Source: Arthrospiribacter ruber
GTDB lineage: Bacteria > Bacteroidota > Bacteroidia > Cytophagales > Cyclobacteriaceae
DNA: 64,000 bases
Direction of reading: 5' to 3'
NCBI RefSeq assembly: GCF_019343195.1
Contig: NZ_RPHB01000010.1
Location: forward strand, 1-64,000
A model generated the notes under the pieces. It did not search any database. It was given only the letters and a program-made list of their open reading frames with translations, and was not told where the DNA came from. Below, in pieces: positions 23,702 through 33,542 of the stretch. The position numbers and the translations under genes are program-made. Each line of letters starts with the position of its first letter. Positions within the stretch are counted from its first letter, which is position 1.

Positions 23702-25651
23702 ATGATTTTTTCTGAATTTCCATTTTTACGGTATGTGTTTTTCCTGATCCTCGGGATCATTGCTTACCCCTATCTGGCATTTTTTCCTCCCTCTTCATGG
23801 ATATATGGTTTAGCCTTTTTTTTCATGGTTTATTCATTTTTGATTTGGTCCAATAAAATCAAAAAAGTATACCTTCACAAAGTTTGGATTCCTGTATTGG
23901 CGGCCATTCAGCTCGTTTTCTTGGGATTGTTTTTGACTGGGAAAAATGACCTAAGAAATAGAGAAGCGCATATTGTCAATCTTGAAAAGCCGATTTTGGC
24001 TTATATGGCTTTGGTTCTGGATCAGGATGAGCCTAAGCCAAATTCGATCGCCAACAGGCTTAAAATCAAGAGGATTTTGACAGATGAAGGATGGGTGAGA
24101 TCAGATGGGGAAATCATTGCTTACCACAGGTCAGAGGAAGGGATGAAAAGTGGTGAGGTCATATTGGTGAAAGGAAGCCCAGAGGAAATAGCTGCGCCTA
24201 CAGTACCTTTTGAGTTTGATTACAGGACGTTTATGAGAAGGCAGAAAATCACGCATCAGCACTTTGTTGGGACTGATTTTGCAAGAATTGGATTTTTTAA
24301 TGAATACCCTGTTCATCAGTTTTTTGCAAAAGTGAGGGCTTCGGTAATGGGAAAACTGGATCAGAAAATCCATAATCCCCAAGCCGCTCAGGTTGCAAAA
24401 GCATTGCTTTTAGGACAGAAGAAGAACCTGGAAAAGGAGGTCAGTGAAGCATATGCCACTGCTGGAGCCATGCATATTCTCGCTGTTTCAGGATTACATG
24501 TGGGCATTATCTATGGTTTTTTCTTTCTTTTCATCAAGCCTTACCGGCTTAAGAAGGTAAAACGAATTGGCTATTTGTCTTTTATCATTGTTTTGATCTG
24601 GGTTTATGCCCTGTTGACCGGGATGTCTCCCTCTGTGATGAGGGCTGCAACAATGTTTACCCTGATGGCACTCGCACAGATGAAGTCCAGAAGTCCTTCC
24701 ATTTTCAATGCCATTGCCTTATCTGCCTTTGTACTTTTGGTCTTTGATCCTGATTTGATTTATTCGGTAGGATTTCAGTTGTCCTATGTGGCCTTGATCG
24801 GGATTATTGTTTTTCAGCCGCTCATAGTACGATTGTGGATTCCTAAGTATCCTGCAGTAGAATATTTATGGCAAATCACTGCTGTGGGTATTGCTGCACA
24901 ACTCGCAACCTTCCCGATTTCGGCTTACTACTTTCATACTTTTCCGGTTTATTTCATGATTTCCAACCTCATAGCCATACCCGGCGCCTTTTTGATCATG
25001 TGTTTTGGAGTTCCTATGATGCTGCTTGCCGATGTTCCGCTTATTTCCCAATTCCTATCATTGATGACAGAGTATTGTATTCTGAGTGTGAATCTGGTAG
25101 TATTTTGGATTCAGGATTTGCCCTATTCCCGAGTCAGAGAAATTTACTTGCCAGGATGGAAAGTTTTTATGTATTGGATCTTACTTTCCTTGGTTTTTAT
25201 GGCATTCTATTTCAGAAAAAAGCACTTTTCCTTCATGACAGTAGGAGCTTTGACCTTGTTTTTGGTTCTAAGGCTGGTTTTTTTCTTCCAAGACAATTCC
25301 AGAAATGAGCTGGTATTTGTCAGACTGCCTCAAGGTGTCACGGTGGACTATTGGAAAGGGAATTCCCTTTATCATTATTCCGAACTGGATGACAAAACAC
25401 TGGGCTACAAAATCATACCCTATAGAAGCAGGTCAGGAGCCAAAAAGATTTACCCTTTGGTAGCGCTTTCTTACAGTAGTGATCTTATTCTTGCTTTTCC
25501 CAACCAAAAAATGCCAACTTTTTCTCCTGGTCTGGATTTGGAATTTAAGAGAGAAGATGCCCGCATGGTCTGGAAAAATGGACAATGGATTTCAGTTGGT
25601 AATGCTGATAGTCTTCAACAAATACCTTCCACCCATAAAATTCTATTTTAA
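23702..25651 (+). CDS. ComEC/Rec2-family competence membrane protein
   Basis: This 649-residue polytopic membrane protein has an N-terminal DUF4131-like region, then the competence domain (residues about 210-500) with AGAMHILAVSGLHVGIIYG, LTGMSPSVMRAATMF and VGFQLSYVALIGI. The C-terminal metallo-beta-lactamase part of full-length ComEC is missing or replaced by about 120 non-homologous residues, as in many Bacteroidota proteins. ComEC forms the channel for single-stranded DNA uptake. No other competence genes lie nearby. Confidence 0.88.
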   Translation: MIFSEFPFLRYVFFLILGIIAYPYLAFFPPSSWIYGLAFFFMVYSFLIWSNKIKKVYLHKVWIPVLAAIQLVFLGLFLTGKNDLRNREAHIVNLEKPILAYMALVLDQDEPKPNSIANRLKIKRILTDEGWVRSDGEIIAYHRSEEGMKSGEVILVKGSPEEIAAPTVPFEFDYRTFMRRQKITHQHFVGTDFARIGFFNEYPVHQFFAKVRASVMGKLDQKIHNPQAAQVAKALLLGQKKNLEKEVSEAYATAGAMHILAVSGLHVGIIYGFFFLFIKPYRLKKVKRIGYLSFIIVLIWVYALLTGMSPSVMRAATMFTLMALAQMKSRSPSIFNAIALSAFVLLVFDPDLIYSVGFQLSYVALIGIIVFQPLIVRLWIPKYPAVEYLWQITAVGIAAQLATFPISAYYFHTFPVYFMISNLIAIPGAFLIMCFGVPMMLLADVPLISQFLSLMTEYCILSVNLVVFWIQDLPYSRVREIYLPGWKVFMYWILLSLVFMAFYFRKKHFSFMTVGALTLFLVLRLVFFFQDNSRNELVFVRLPQGVTVDYWKGNSLYHYSELDDKTLGYKIIPYRSRSGAKKIYPLVALSYSSDLILAFPNQKMPTFSPGLDLEFKREDARMVWKNGQWISVGNADSLQQIPSTHKILF

Positions 25652-25724
25652 ATAATCCTAAACTTGTAAGAGCGTGGGTGGAATTCTATCTTTCACATTA
25701 ATCTGAAAACTAAACCCAAATAGT

Positions 25725-26501
25725 ATGGATCAACCGGTCAAAACCTCTTTTGCAGAAAGGATAGGATATATAGAACTGAACAGACCTGAGAAAAGGAATG
25801 CATTGAACGAAGTCATGGTGGCTTCCCTCAAGGAAAGTCTTGACTTGATGGAAGGAGACCCTAATGTAAAGGTGATTGTGATCAAAGCTGCAGGGAAGGT
25901 TTTTTGTTCCGGAGCTGACCTGGCTTACCTTCAGTCGCTGCAGAAAAATACCTATGAGGAAAATCTGGAAGACAGCAGAAGCCTGAAAGAGTTGTTTTAC
26001 AGGATTTATACTTCGCCCAAAGTCATCATTGCCCAGATTCAGGGCCATGCATTGGCAGGAGGTTGTGGTTTGGCTACCGTTTGTGACTTTTCATTTGCTG
26101 CCCAAAAAGCCAAGTTTGGCTACACGGAGGTGAAAATCGGCTTTATACCAGCTATTGTCAAGGTGTTTTTGATCCGGAAAATCGGAGAAGGAAAAGCCAA
26201 GCAACTCCTGCTGGATGGAGATCTTGTATCTGCGGAAGAGGCCAGAAATCTGGGGATGATCAATTGGGTGGTGGAGGCTGACATTTTGGATAAGACCGTG
26301 AACGAATACGCCCAAAAACTCATCAGACAAAACTCAGGTCAGTCTATGGCCCTTACAAAAGAAATGATAGGCAGGGTTCAGGAAAAGAGCCTGGAAGAAG
26401 GCTTGGAGTACGCTGCTTCGATGAATGCCAAGGCTAGAGGCAGCGCTGATTGTAAAAAGGGGATAGCTGCATTTTTGGACAAAAAACAATTGGATTGGTA
26501 A
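25725..26501 (+). CDS. Enoyl-CoA hydratase/isomerase family protein
   Basis: This 258-residue crotonase-fold protein has NRPEKRNALNEVMV, the oxyanion-hole segment KVFCSGADLAYLQ, HALAGGCGLATVCDF with the second oxyanion glycine, and FGYTEVKIGFIPA. It would hydrate or isomerise acyl-CoA substrates in fatty- or amino-acid degradation; the acyl specificity is not readable. It is followed after one base by recQ with a TTG start, so the two are probably co-transcribed although functionally unrelated. Confidence 0.88.
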   Translation: MDQPVKTSFAERIGYIELNRPEKRNALNEVMVASLKESLDLMEGDPNVKVIVIKAAGKVFCSGADLAYLQSLQKNTYEENLEDSRSLKELFYRIYTSPKVIIAQIQGHALAGGCGLATVCDFSFAAQKAKFGYTEVKIGFIPAIVKVFLIRKIGEGKAKQLLLDGDLVSAEEARNLGMINWVVEADILDKTVNEYAQKLIRQNSGQSMALTKEMIGRVQEKSLEEGLEYAASMNAKARGSADCKKGIAAFLDKKQLDW

Positions 26502-26502
26502 T

Positions 26503-28413
26503 TTGAAGGCCAAGGCATACCATATTCTCCAAAACGTATTCGGTTACAGCGACTTTAGACCTGGGCAGCTGGATATTGTCATGTCTGCTTTGGAAAGTAG
26601 GGATTGTCTTGCTCTGCTTCCCACAGGTGGAGGCAAATCAATATGTTTTCAGGTGCCAGCCTTGGCCATGGACGGAATTTGTGTGGTCATCAGTCCTTTG
26701 ATTGCTTTGATGAAAGATCAAGTGGACAACCTCCGAAAAAGAGGAATATTGGCCGTTGCCATTTATTCCGGCATGGGTAAAAGAGAGATAGGTACGGCTC
26801 TTGATAACTGCATTTACGGCAATTATAAGTTTTTGTATGTTTCCCCTGAGCGGCTCAAAACAGAGATTTTTATAGAACGGTTCAAAAAGATGAAAGTCAA
26901 TTTGATAGCCGTGGATGAGTCCCATTGTATTTCCCAATGGGGCTATGACTTTAGGCCTCCGTATTTGGAAATCGCCAAAATACGGGAGTTTCATCCAGCT
27001 GTACCCTGTATGGCACTTACAGCTTCTGCTACTCCTAAAGTCAAGGAAGATATCATAGAAAAATTGGAGTTAAAGAACCCCTCGGTTTTTGTAAAATCCT
27101 TTTCAAGAAAGAATCTAAGCTATACAGTGAGGTTTGCGGAAAACAAGCTGGAGAAAGCAATAGAAATAGTTAAAAAGGTCCCTGGAACTTCTATTTTTTA
27201 TGTTAGAAACAGAAAAGGAACAAAAGATATAGCCCAGGCTCTTAGCCAAGTGGGTATTTCTGCTACTTTCTACCATGCAGGATTGGACAATAGTGTGAGG
27301 GAAGAGAGACAGAGCGCCTGGAAATCTGGAAAAATCAGGGTGATGGTAGCTACCAACGCTTTTGGGATGGGTATAGACAAAGCAGATGTACGTACTGTGG
27401 TACACCTTGACCTTCCCGAAAATCTGGAAAATTATTATCAGGAAGCTGGTCGGGCCGGAAGAGATGAACTGAAAGCCTACGCAGTCCTTCTTACCAATGA
27501 GCAGGATATCAAAACCTTGGAGGAGAGGGCTGCAATGGCTTATCCGCCTCAAGATTTCCTCAAAAGAGTGTACCAGTGCCTCGCCAATTATTACCGGATA
27601 GCTGTTGGCAGTGGAGGGATGGCAAGTTTTGATTTTGCCATTTCCGAATTTGTAGACACTTACCAGCTCGACCTGCTCAGTACCTATAATTCTCTGAAGG
27701 TGCTACAGGAGGAGGGCTTGATTTCATTGAATGAAAGTTTCTATTCTCCTTCTTCTCTCAAGTTTGATGTAAGTCAAAGTAAGCTGTATGAGTTTCAGAT
27801 AGCAAATGCCAAACTCGAGCCTGTAATCAAAATGTTGCTCAGAACCTATGGCGGTGAGCTTTTTGTAGAGTTTATAAAAATTCAGGAGTCAAAGTTGGCC
27901 AAATCGATGAATCTGGCTGAAAAGGACCTGATCAGGATTTTGGAGCAGTTGGACGGCTTTGGCATTCTGACTTATTCCAAAAGAAAAGACCAGCCGCAGA
28001 TCACTTTCATGACCGAAAGATATGATGCCGGCAGGCTGCCGCTCAATTTGAAAAGGATAGAGGAAAGAAGACAAAATACCATATCCAAGGCTGCTGCGAT
28101 GGTGGCATATATCCGGGAAGATAAATCCTGCAGGGCAAGCCAGATTTCTAACTACTTTGGTGAAAATACAGAAGCTATCTGTGGGATCTGTGATGTGTGT
28201 TTGGCCAAAAAAAAGGCCTTGGGTCAAAAGGATGATCAGCTCAAACAGAAGATCCTTCAAACTTTAAAGGGAGGAATACTGTTTTCATTACAGAATATCC
28301 GGGAAGTACCGGGATTGAAAGGAGACAATTACACGCTAAGGGTTTTGAGAGAATTGGAGGAAGAAGGGCTGATTTTTTGTGAACCTGATGGTGTATATAA
28401 ACTGAGAGATTGA
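26503..28413 (+). CDS. recQ: RecQ family ATP-dependent DNA helicase
   Basis: This 636-residue helicase has motif I LLPTGGGKSICFQVP (near residue 40), motif II VDESHCISQWGYDFRP, motif III ALTASATP, and the helicase C part with GMGIDKADVRTVVHLD and YYQEAGRAGRDE. A zinc-binding cysteine cluster, CRASQISNYFGE and CGICDVCL, follows near residue 550, then a winged-helix tail. It starts with TTG one base after the previous stop. No clear HRDC domain is seen. It unwinds recombination and replication intermediates. The downstream gene overlaps its stop (TGATG). Confidence 0.9.
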   Translation: MKAKAYHILQNVFGYSDFRPGQLDIVMSALESRDCLALLPTGGGKSICFQVPALAMDGICVVISPLIALMKDQVDNLRKRGILAVAIYSGMGKREIGTALDNCIYGNYKFLYVSPERLKTEIFIERFKKMKVNLIAVDESHCISQWGYDFRPPYLEIAKIREFHPAVPCMALTASATPKVKEDIIEKLELKNPSVFVKSFSRKNLSYTVRFAENKLEKAIEIVKKVPGTSIFYVRNRKGTKDIAQALSQVGISATFYHAGLDNSVREERQSAWKSGKIRVMVATNAFGMGIDKADVRTVVHLDLPENLENYYQEAGRAGRDELKAYAVLLTNEQDIKTLEERAAMAYPPQDFLKRVYQCLANYYRIAVGSGGMASFDFAISEFVDTYQLDLLSTYNSLKVLQEEGLISLNESFYSPSSLKFDVSQSKLYEFQIANAKLEPVIKMLLRTYGGELFVEFIKIQESKLAKSMNLAEKDLIRILEQLDGFGILTYSKRKDQPQITFMTERYDAGRLPLNLKRIEERRQNTISKAAAMVAYIREDKSCRASQISNYFGENTEAICGICDVCLAKKKALGQKDDQLKQKILQTLKGGILFSLQNIREVPGLKGDNYTLRVLRELEEEGLIFCEPDGVYKLRD

Positions 28414-29006
28414 TGGCTTCATTTATAGATGACGTGTTGGGGAAGCTTTTCCCAAAGAAGGATAAAAACCTCAACATAAAGGAAAATTTTGTTCAGACAG
28501 AAGAAAACAAAGAAACGGTAGAAAAGTGGATGGAATCCCCGGAAGGGAAAAATACCATGGCATTGATTTCCAAGAATTACCATTTCAAAACTTCCGGAAT
28601 GAACAATACTCCTGAGGTACACATACTGAACTCCCCCTATGCAAATGGATTTGCCGTTTCTTTCGATGCACCTCTTACAGAAAAAACTTTTTCCAATCTT
28701 TTCTTTGCTTTTGGTAGGCGAATAGTAGATTTGGGGTACACTAGGGTAAGTCTTGACCGTAAGATTGAAGATGTAAATGACAAAGTCAGGACTACCGAAA
28801 AGCAATATTTCAAACCCCCTTTAAGCGCAGCTGATTTTTCAAAAAAAATCAGCCAACTCTACGGAAATGTCAGCGTAGAAAAGGTGAGCATTAACGATGA
28901 ACCCAGCTACTTGAAAGTGTTGGTCACCGTTTACTCTGACCACCTTTATCAAGATGCATTTCCTTTTGAAGAATTTATAGACCATCTATTCATATCTCAA
29001 TCCTGA
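28413..29006 (+). CDS. Conserved hypothetical protein
   Basis: This 197-residue soluble protein (MASFIDDVLGKLFPKKDKN) has no signal peptide or membrane helix. I do not recognise a domain. The ATG overlaps the recQ stop codon (TGATG), and a NUDIX gene starts 3 bp after it, so it sits in the middle of a tight operon of recQ, this gene, NUDIX hydrolase and thioesterase. Confidence 0.75.
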   Translation: MASFIDDVLGKLFPKKDKNLNIKENFVQTEENKETVEKWMESPEGKNTMALISKNYHFKTSGMNNTPEVHILNSPYANGFAVSFDAPLTEKTFSNLFFAFGRRIVDLGYTRVSLDRKIEDVNDKVRTTEKQYFKPPLSAADFSKKISQLYGNVSVEKVSINDEPSYLKVLVTVYSDHLYQDAFPFEEFIDHLFISQS

Positions 29007-29008
29007 TT

Positions 29009-29560
29009 ATGGACCGAATTACTCTAAGAAAAAACCTCCAGCAGTACAGAACTCCATTTGAGGAAGAGGCTGCCTTTATCCGGGATTTTGTGGATCTGAC
29101 CCATGACGAACTGGCGTTTGGCAGGGAAAGACTTCATGGACATTTTACTGCATCGGCATGGATAGTCAATAAAAGACGTACCCATACCCTGCTTACCCTA
29201 CATCGCAAATTGAACAGGTGGCTTCAACTTGGCGGACATGCAGATGGAGAGGAAAACCTGCAATTGGTAGCCATGAAGGAAGCTGAGGAGGAAAGTGGCC
29301 TGGCCTCTCTGAGGCTAGTGGATAGAGGGATTTTTGATATTGACAGGCATGTCATTCCCCAAAAGGGAGAAACTCCGGAGCATTTTCATTATGATGTAAG
29401 GTTTTTAATCGAGGCAGAAATTCAGGAGCCATTGACTATATCGGCAGAAAGCAAGGATTTAGCTTGGGTGCCTTTTGACGCTGTGGCAGATCTGGTTCAC
29501 CACAATGCCTCCATCTTAAGAATGCTTGAAAAAACCAGTAAGTCGGAAATTTTACTTTAA
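29009..29560 (+). CDS. NUDIX hydrolase
   Basis: This 183-residue protein carries a NUDIX box reading GHADGEENLQLVAMKEAEEE followed by SGL near residues 75-97, with Lys in place of the usual Arg (KEAEEESGL). The upstream stretch TAWIVNKRRTHTLLTLH-like SAWIVNKRRTHTLL fits the fold. It would hydrolyse a nucleoside-diphosphate-linked compound, but the substrate is unknown. It lies 2 bp after the preceding gene. Confidence 0.88.
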   Translation: MDRITLRKNLQQYRTPFEEEAAFIRDFVDLTHDELAFGRERLHGHFTASAWIVNKRRTHTLLTLHRKLNRWLQLGGHADGEENLQLVAMKEAEEESGLASLRLVDRGIFDIDRHVIPQKGETPEHFHYDVRFLIEAEIQEPLTISAESKDLAWVPFDAVADLVHHNASILRMLEKTSKSEILL

Positions 29561-29574
29561 TCAAAAAAGATTAC

Positions 29575-30027
29575 ATGAAGGATAAATATAGCTTGGAGGA
29601 TGTGAAGTCCTCTTTTTCTTTTTCAGTACCGGTTCAGATACGTTTTTCGGACATAGATGGATACATGCATGTCAATAATGGTATTTATTTCAGTTTTTTT
29701 GAACATGCCAGGGCTTCTTTTCTGTATGAAGTCTGTGGCTGGGATGTGATGGATATAGGGACTGTGGTGGCCAATATCAACATTGCCTACAAGCAGCCTA
29801 TACATGCATTTGATGAGCCTTTGGTATATGTGAGAATCAAAAGTGTAGGCAATACCTCATTTGTAATGGAGCAGGTCATCATGGGTATGGCCAAAAATCA
29901 GGGGGAAAGGATTTTTGCCCATGCTGAGACAGTAATGGTAGCGGTTTCAATGAAAGATATGAAGCCCGTGCCTATTCCTCAAAAGTTCAGGGCTAAAATG
30001 GAGTCCTCTGCCTCCAATGCTTTTTAA
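29575..30027 (+). CDS. Acyl-CoA thioesterase, 4-hydroxybenzoyl-CoA thioesterase type
   Basis: This 150-residue hot-dog-fold protein has VQIRFSDIDGYMHVNNGIYFSFFEHARASF, the 4HBT active-site region in which Asp of FSDIDGYMHVNN is the usual catalytic residue. It then continues with NIAYKQPIHAFD and AHAETVMVAVS. It hydrolyses acyl-CoA thioesters. It sits 14 bp after the NUDIX gene. Confidence 0.88.
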   Translation: MKDKYSLEDVKSSFSFSVPVQIRFSDIDGYMHVNNGIYFSFFEHARASFLYEVCGWDVMDIGTVVANINIAYKQPIHAFDEPLVYVRIKSVGNTSFVMEQVIMGMAKNQGERIFAHAETVMVAVSMKDMKPVPIPQKFRAKMESSASNAF

Positions 30028-30032
30028 TTCCT

Positions 30033-30040
30033 TATCTTTG
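30033..30040 (+). promoter_or_regulatory. Bacteroidota -7 promoter element upstream of the TPR lipoprotein
   Basis: TATCTTTG matches the TAnnTTTG consensus and ends 19 bp before the GTG start at 30060. A clear -33 TTG was not found at the expected distance. Confidence 0.5.
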
Positions 30041-30059
30041 CGCAAAAAAATAACTGATT

Positions 30060-30770
30060 GTGAAAAAACTGTTCTGCTGGCTAGTGCCCATATTGATAGT
30101 AATGTCTTGTAGTCCATCTGATGAAGAACTTTTTGAAGAAGGAATTGTAAAGATGGAAGAAGGCGAATACCAAAAGGCTATTGAATATTTTGACAGGGCT
30201 TTGGATAAAAATCCTGAATATACTTCTGCGTACAATGCTAAAGGGGTTGCCCTTTATCAGCAGAAAAAGTATGATGATGCAATCGAGGCTTTTACTGCGT
30301 CCATTGACCTGGATGATACTTCATACAAGCCTTTTTTCAATAGGGGCAATGCCTACTTGGAAAAGAAGGAGTTCAAAGATGCGGTACTGGATTATAACAA
30401 AGCCAACGGTTTGGATCCGCAGCAAGGTGATATTTACTACAACAGAGGTTTGGCGCTTCTGGCCCTCGAAGAATATGAAGATGCCATTTTTGATTTTGAT
30501 GTAGTCTTGCAGGCCAATCCGGAACAACCACTGGTGCATTTCAATAAAGCCAAGGCTTTATTGGCAAATAACGACCCTGTAGGGGCAATTGAGTCTCTTG
30601 TGACCACTGTCAATTTGGATAACAGAAATGGAGCCGCTTACTATTTACTTGGAGTCACACAAATGTCTGCTTTTGGTCAAAAAGAGGATGGTTGTACCAA
30701 CCTCAAAATGGCTTTGAGCCTTGGTTTTCCTGAAGCCAAAGAATGGGTGGATGAATTTTGTCAGGACTAA
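30060..30770 (+). CDS. Tetratricopeptide-repeat lipoprotein
   Basis: This 236-residue protein starts with GTG. Its short signal sequence ends in VMSC (Cys17), so it is predicted to be lipid-anchored. Residues about 30-200 form at least five TPR units (GEYQKAIEYFDRALDKNPEY, KKYDDAIEAFTASIDLD, KEFKDAVLDYNKANGLD, EEYEDAIFDFDVVLQANPEQ and a final degenerate pair). These scaffolds mediate protein-protein contacts; the partner is unknown. Its stop codon shares a base with the ATG of the following Sua5 gene. Confidence 0.85.
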   Translation: MKKLFCWLVPILIVMSCSPSDEELFEEGIVKMEEGEYQKAIEYFDRALDKNPEYTSAYNAKGVALYQQKKYDDAIEAFTASIDLDDTSYKPFFNRGNAYLEKKEFKDAVLDYNKANGLDPQQGDIYYNRGLALLALEEYEDAIFDFDVVLQANPEQPLVHFNKAKALLANNDPVGAIESLVTTVNLDNRNGAAYYLLGVTQMSAFGQKEDGCTNLKMALSLGFPEAKEWVDEFCQD

Positions 30771-31741
30771 TGGCGGAAATAGGTGAAGATATCAGCCTGG
30801 CCAAGTCTCTTTTACTTAAAGGAGACTTGGTGGCAATACCGACCGAAACCGTGTACGGTCTTGCAGGAAATGCACTTGATGCAGATGCCGTGGCCAGGAT
30901 TTTTGAGACTAAAAACAGACCTAGCTTTGATCCTTTGATCATTCATACGGACAGCCTTGAGAAAGTGAGTCGATTTGTGACTCATATTCCGGCGCCTTTG
31001 GAAAAGCTTGCCGAAAAGTTCTGGCCAGGTCCCTTGACCCTATTATTGCCCAAAAAGTCCATTATACCTGATTTGGTGACCAGTGGTCTGGAAACCGTAG
31101 CTGTCAGAATTCCAAGCCATCCTTTGACAAAGTCTTTACTTGAAACGCTGGATTTTCCGCTGGCAGCACCAAGCGCCAATCCTTTTGGCTACATCAGTCC
31201 CACTACTGCCCAACATGTTGAAAGCCAGTTAGGAGAAAAAATCCCTTACATTTTGGATGGAGGAAGCTGCAAAGTAGGACTGGAAAGTACGATTGTAGGG
31301 CTCGAAGATGGTCAGGTCAAAGTGTACAGACTTGGGGGGTTAGAAATTCAGGCTATTGAAAACCTGGTCGGAAAAGTCCAAGTGGTGTTACATTCCAGTA
31401 GCAACCCCAAATCTCCTGGAATGCTGAAGAGCCATTATGCACCGACCAAACCTTTTATTTTGGGAGAATTAAATGAAATGGTCGACAAGTATCTTCTCTC
31501 GGGTACAGATTTTGGAGTATTGAGTTTTGGGAAGCATTTTCCAAAATTGTCAGAAAATAGACAAATCAGCCTGAGCGACACCGGAAGCACACATGAAGCT
31601 GCCAAAAATTTATTTGCTGCCATGAGGGCTTTGGATAGCTTGGATGTTTCTGTAATTTTATCGGAGCTTTTGCCCGAAGAAGGACTGGGCCGTGCAGTAA
31701 ATGACAGACTGAGAAGAGCAGCTGCGACAGAATCAGATTGA
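30770..31741 (+). CDS. L-threonylcarbamoyladenylate synthase (Sua5/YwlC/YrdC)
   Basis: This 323-residue cytoplasmic enzyme makes threonylcarbamoyl-AMP from threonine, bicarbonate and ATP for t6A37 modification of tRNA. The YrdC domain (residues about 1-200) shows AIPTETVYGLAGNALD, PLIIHTDSLEKVSRFV, KFWPGPLTLLLPK and APSANPFGYISPT; a Sua5 C-terminal domain follows (SPGMLKSHYAPTKPF). The start at 30770 (MAEIGEDIS) is used because 30758 lies inside the upstream gene. Confidence 0.9.
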   Translation: MAEIGEDISLAKSLLLKGDLVAIPTETVYGLAGNALDADAVARIFETKNRPSFDPLIIHTDSLEKVSRFVTHIPAPLEKLAEKFWPGPLTLLLPKKSIIPDLVTSGLETVAVRIPSHPLTKSLLETLDFPLAAPSANPFGYISPTTAQHVESQLGEKIPYILDGGSCKVGLESTIVGLEDGQVKVYRLGGLEIQAIENLVGKVQVVLHSSSNPKSPGMLKSHYAPTKPFILGELNEMVDKYLLSGTDFGVLSFGKHFPKLSENRQISLSDTGSTHEAAKNLFAAMRALDSLDVSVILSELLPEEGLGRAVNDRLRRAAATESD

Positions 31742-31809
31742 TTTTGTCCTCATTTTAAAAAATAGAATAGTAAATAAAATAGACTATCAAACCTTATAAT
31801 AACACAACC

Positions 31810-33009
31810 ATGAATCAAAGAATCAAAAGTGTAGACAATCTGGATTTTAGTGGAAAACGTGCCCTGATCAGGGTAGACTTTAATGTTCCGTTGGACAATC
31901 ACCAGAATGTCACAGATGATACAAGGGTAAGGGCTGCGGTTCCTACCATACAGAAAATTTTGAATGACGGAGGTTCTGTCGTTTTGATGTCCCATTTAGG
32001 AAGGCCGAAATCAGGTCCGGAGGATATTTTTTCTCTAAAGCACGTGGTCAATTCTTTGCAAAAAAACCTTGATCAAAGTGTAAAATTTGCTCCAGATTGT
32101 ATCGGTCAGGAGGCAGTAAATCTTGCAACTGGATTGAAGCCCGGTGAGGTGCTACTTCTGGAAAATCTGAGATTTTATAAAGAAGAGGAAAAAGGAGATG
32201 AAGGTTTCGCTGAAAAGCTTTCCAAGCTGGGAGATGTGTATGTGAACGATGCATTTGGAACTGCGCACAGAGCACATGCTTCCACAGCAGTGATTGCCAA
32301 GTTTTTTGAAACCAAAGCTGCAGGCTATTTGATGAGATCTGAGCTGGAAAATGCTGACAAGGTAATGGAAAATCCAGAGAGACCTTACACAGCAATTATG
32401 GGTGGTGCCAAGATTTCGGACAAAATTTTGATCATCGAACGCTTGCTGGAAAAAGTAGATAACCTTATCATAGGTGGTGGGATGTCATATACATTTTCCA
32501 AGGCCAAAGGTGGAACTATTGGAGACTCACTTTGTGAGGAAGACAAAATAGATTATGTAAGGGAATTGATGAAAAAGGCAGAAGATAAAGGTGTAAAGAT
32601 CATCCTTCCGCTGGATACTGTTATTTCCAAAGCGTTTGCCAATGATGCCGAGCAGGGATTGGCCAAAGCTGGTGAAATTCCTGATGGATGGATGGGCTTG
32701 GATATCGGGCCTGAGACAAGAAAGCTATTTGCTGAGGTAGTAAAATCTTCGAAGACCGTACTTTGGAACGGACCTATGGGAGTCTTTGAAATGAGCAGCT
32801 TTGTGCACGGTACAGTTGCTGTGGCTGAAGCCATTGCTGAAGCTACACAAAACGGAGCGTTCTCACTGATTGGTGGAGGTGATTCAGCAGCTGCAGTCAA
32901 TAAGTTCGGATTTACCGATAAAGTGTCTTACGTTTCTACGGGCGGAGGAGCACTTTTGGAACATATGGAAGGAAAAACCCTCCCTGGTGTAGCAGCACTG
33001 ATGCCTTAA
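31810..33009 (+). CDS. pgk: Phosphoglycerate kinase
   Basis: This 399-residue glycolytic enzyme transfers phosphate from 1,3-bisphosphoglycerate to ADP. The sequence shows [14 protein letters not shown], the substrate-binding [41 protein letters not shown] and the C-terminal nucleotide loop [14 protein letters not shown]. Length and motif order are complete. A rho-independent terminator follows about 20 bp after the stop, so it is the end of its transcript. Confidence 0.95.
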   Translation: MNQRIKSVDNLDFSGKRALIRVDFNVPLDNHQNVTDDTRVRAAVPTIQKILNDGGSVVLMSHLGRPKSGPEDIFSLKHVVNSLQKNLDQSVKFAPDCIGQEAVNLATGLKPGEVLLLENLRFYKEEEKGDEGFAEKLSKLGDVYVNDAFGTAHRAHASTAVIAKFFETKAAGYLMRSELENADKVMENPERPYTAIMGGAKISDKILIIERLLEKVDNLIIGGGMSYTFSKAKGGTIGDSLCEEDKIDYVRELMKKAEDKGVKIILPLDTVISKAFANDAEQGLAKAGEIPDGWMGLDIGPETRKLFAEVVKSSKTVLWNGPMGVFEMSSFVHGTVAVAEAIAEATQNGAFSLIGGGDSAAAVNKFGFTDKVSYVSTGGGALLEHMEGKTLPGVAALMP

Positions 33010-33030
33010 TACAAAATACATTTATATTTC

Positions 33031-33066
33031 AACCCGGTAATGCCACGTGCTTGCCGGGTTTTTTTA
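33031..33066 (+). terminator. Terminator after pgk
   Basis: AACCCGG (33031-33037) pairs with CCGGGTT (33054-33060) and is followed by TTTTTT. Confidence 0.75.
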
Positions 33067-33159
33067 TGATTTATGATGGAATTTGAACCATAATTACCTG
33101 TACTTCATAAGTATTCTCTAAATTAGGCGCGGATATCAATCGCCCAATCGTCAGTAAGA

Positions 33160-33498
33160 ATGTTGAGAAGTGTACAGTTTTTTTTATTTGTCAGCCTGAT
33201 AATGCTATCTGGCTGTATGGAGTATGAAAAAATCAATACTACCTGTGAAGTGTTTTTGCGTACTGAAGATGGTTCTGAATGGTTTTATGAAATCAATGAG
33301 GACATTCGAAGGAACAAAAAAACAGGTGTATTTACCTACAGGGATGAAGAAGGGAAGCTTTGGTCAATCTCGATGGACGCAGATGGGAACTACTGGTCAA
33401 AGAGTACAAACGAACGCCCTATCCGTGTAGATAGGATAGTTTGCGGAAACAGGGTCTATCTCGAACAGGAAGAAGAGCAAAATGAAGAAGCCGGGTAA
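33160..33498 (+). CDS. Small lipoprotein of unknown function
   Basis: This 112-residue protein has a leader ending in the lipobox LSGC (Cys19). The mature part is short and charged, with two cysteines (NTTCEVFLRTED, DRIVCGNRVYLEQ). I do not recognise the family. The terminator that follows overlaps its stop codon. Confidence 0.65.
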   Translation: MLRSVQFFLFVSLIMLSGCMEYEKINTTCEVFLRTEDGSEWFYEINEDIRRNKKTGVFTYRDEEGKLWSISMDADGNYWSKSTNERPIRVDRIVCGNRVYLEQEEEQNEEAG

Positions 33499-33516
33499 TC
33501 ATCCCGGCTTTTTATT
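33488..33516 (+). terminator. Terminator overlapping the lipoprotein stop codon
   Basis: AAGCCGGG (33488-33495) pairs with CCCGGCTT (33503-33510), followed by TTTATT; the TAA stop is in the loop. Confidence 0.7.
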
Positions 33517-33542
33517 ATTGGTGGTTTTTAAATCAATTTGGA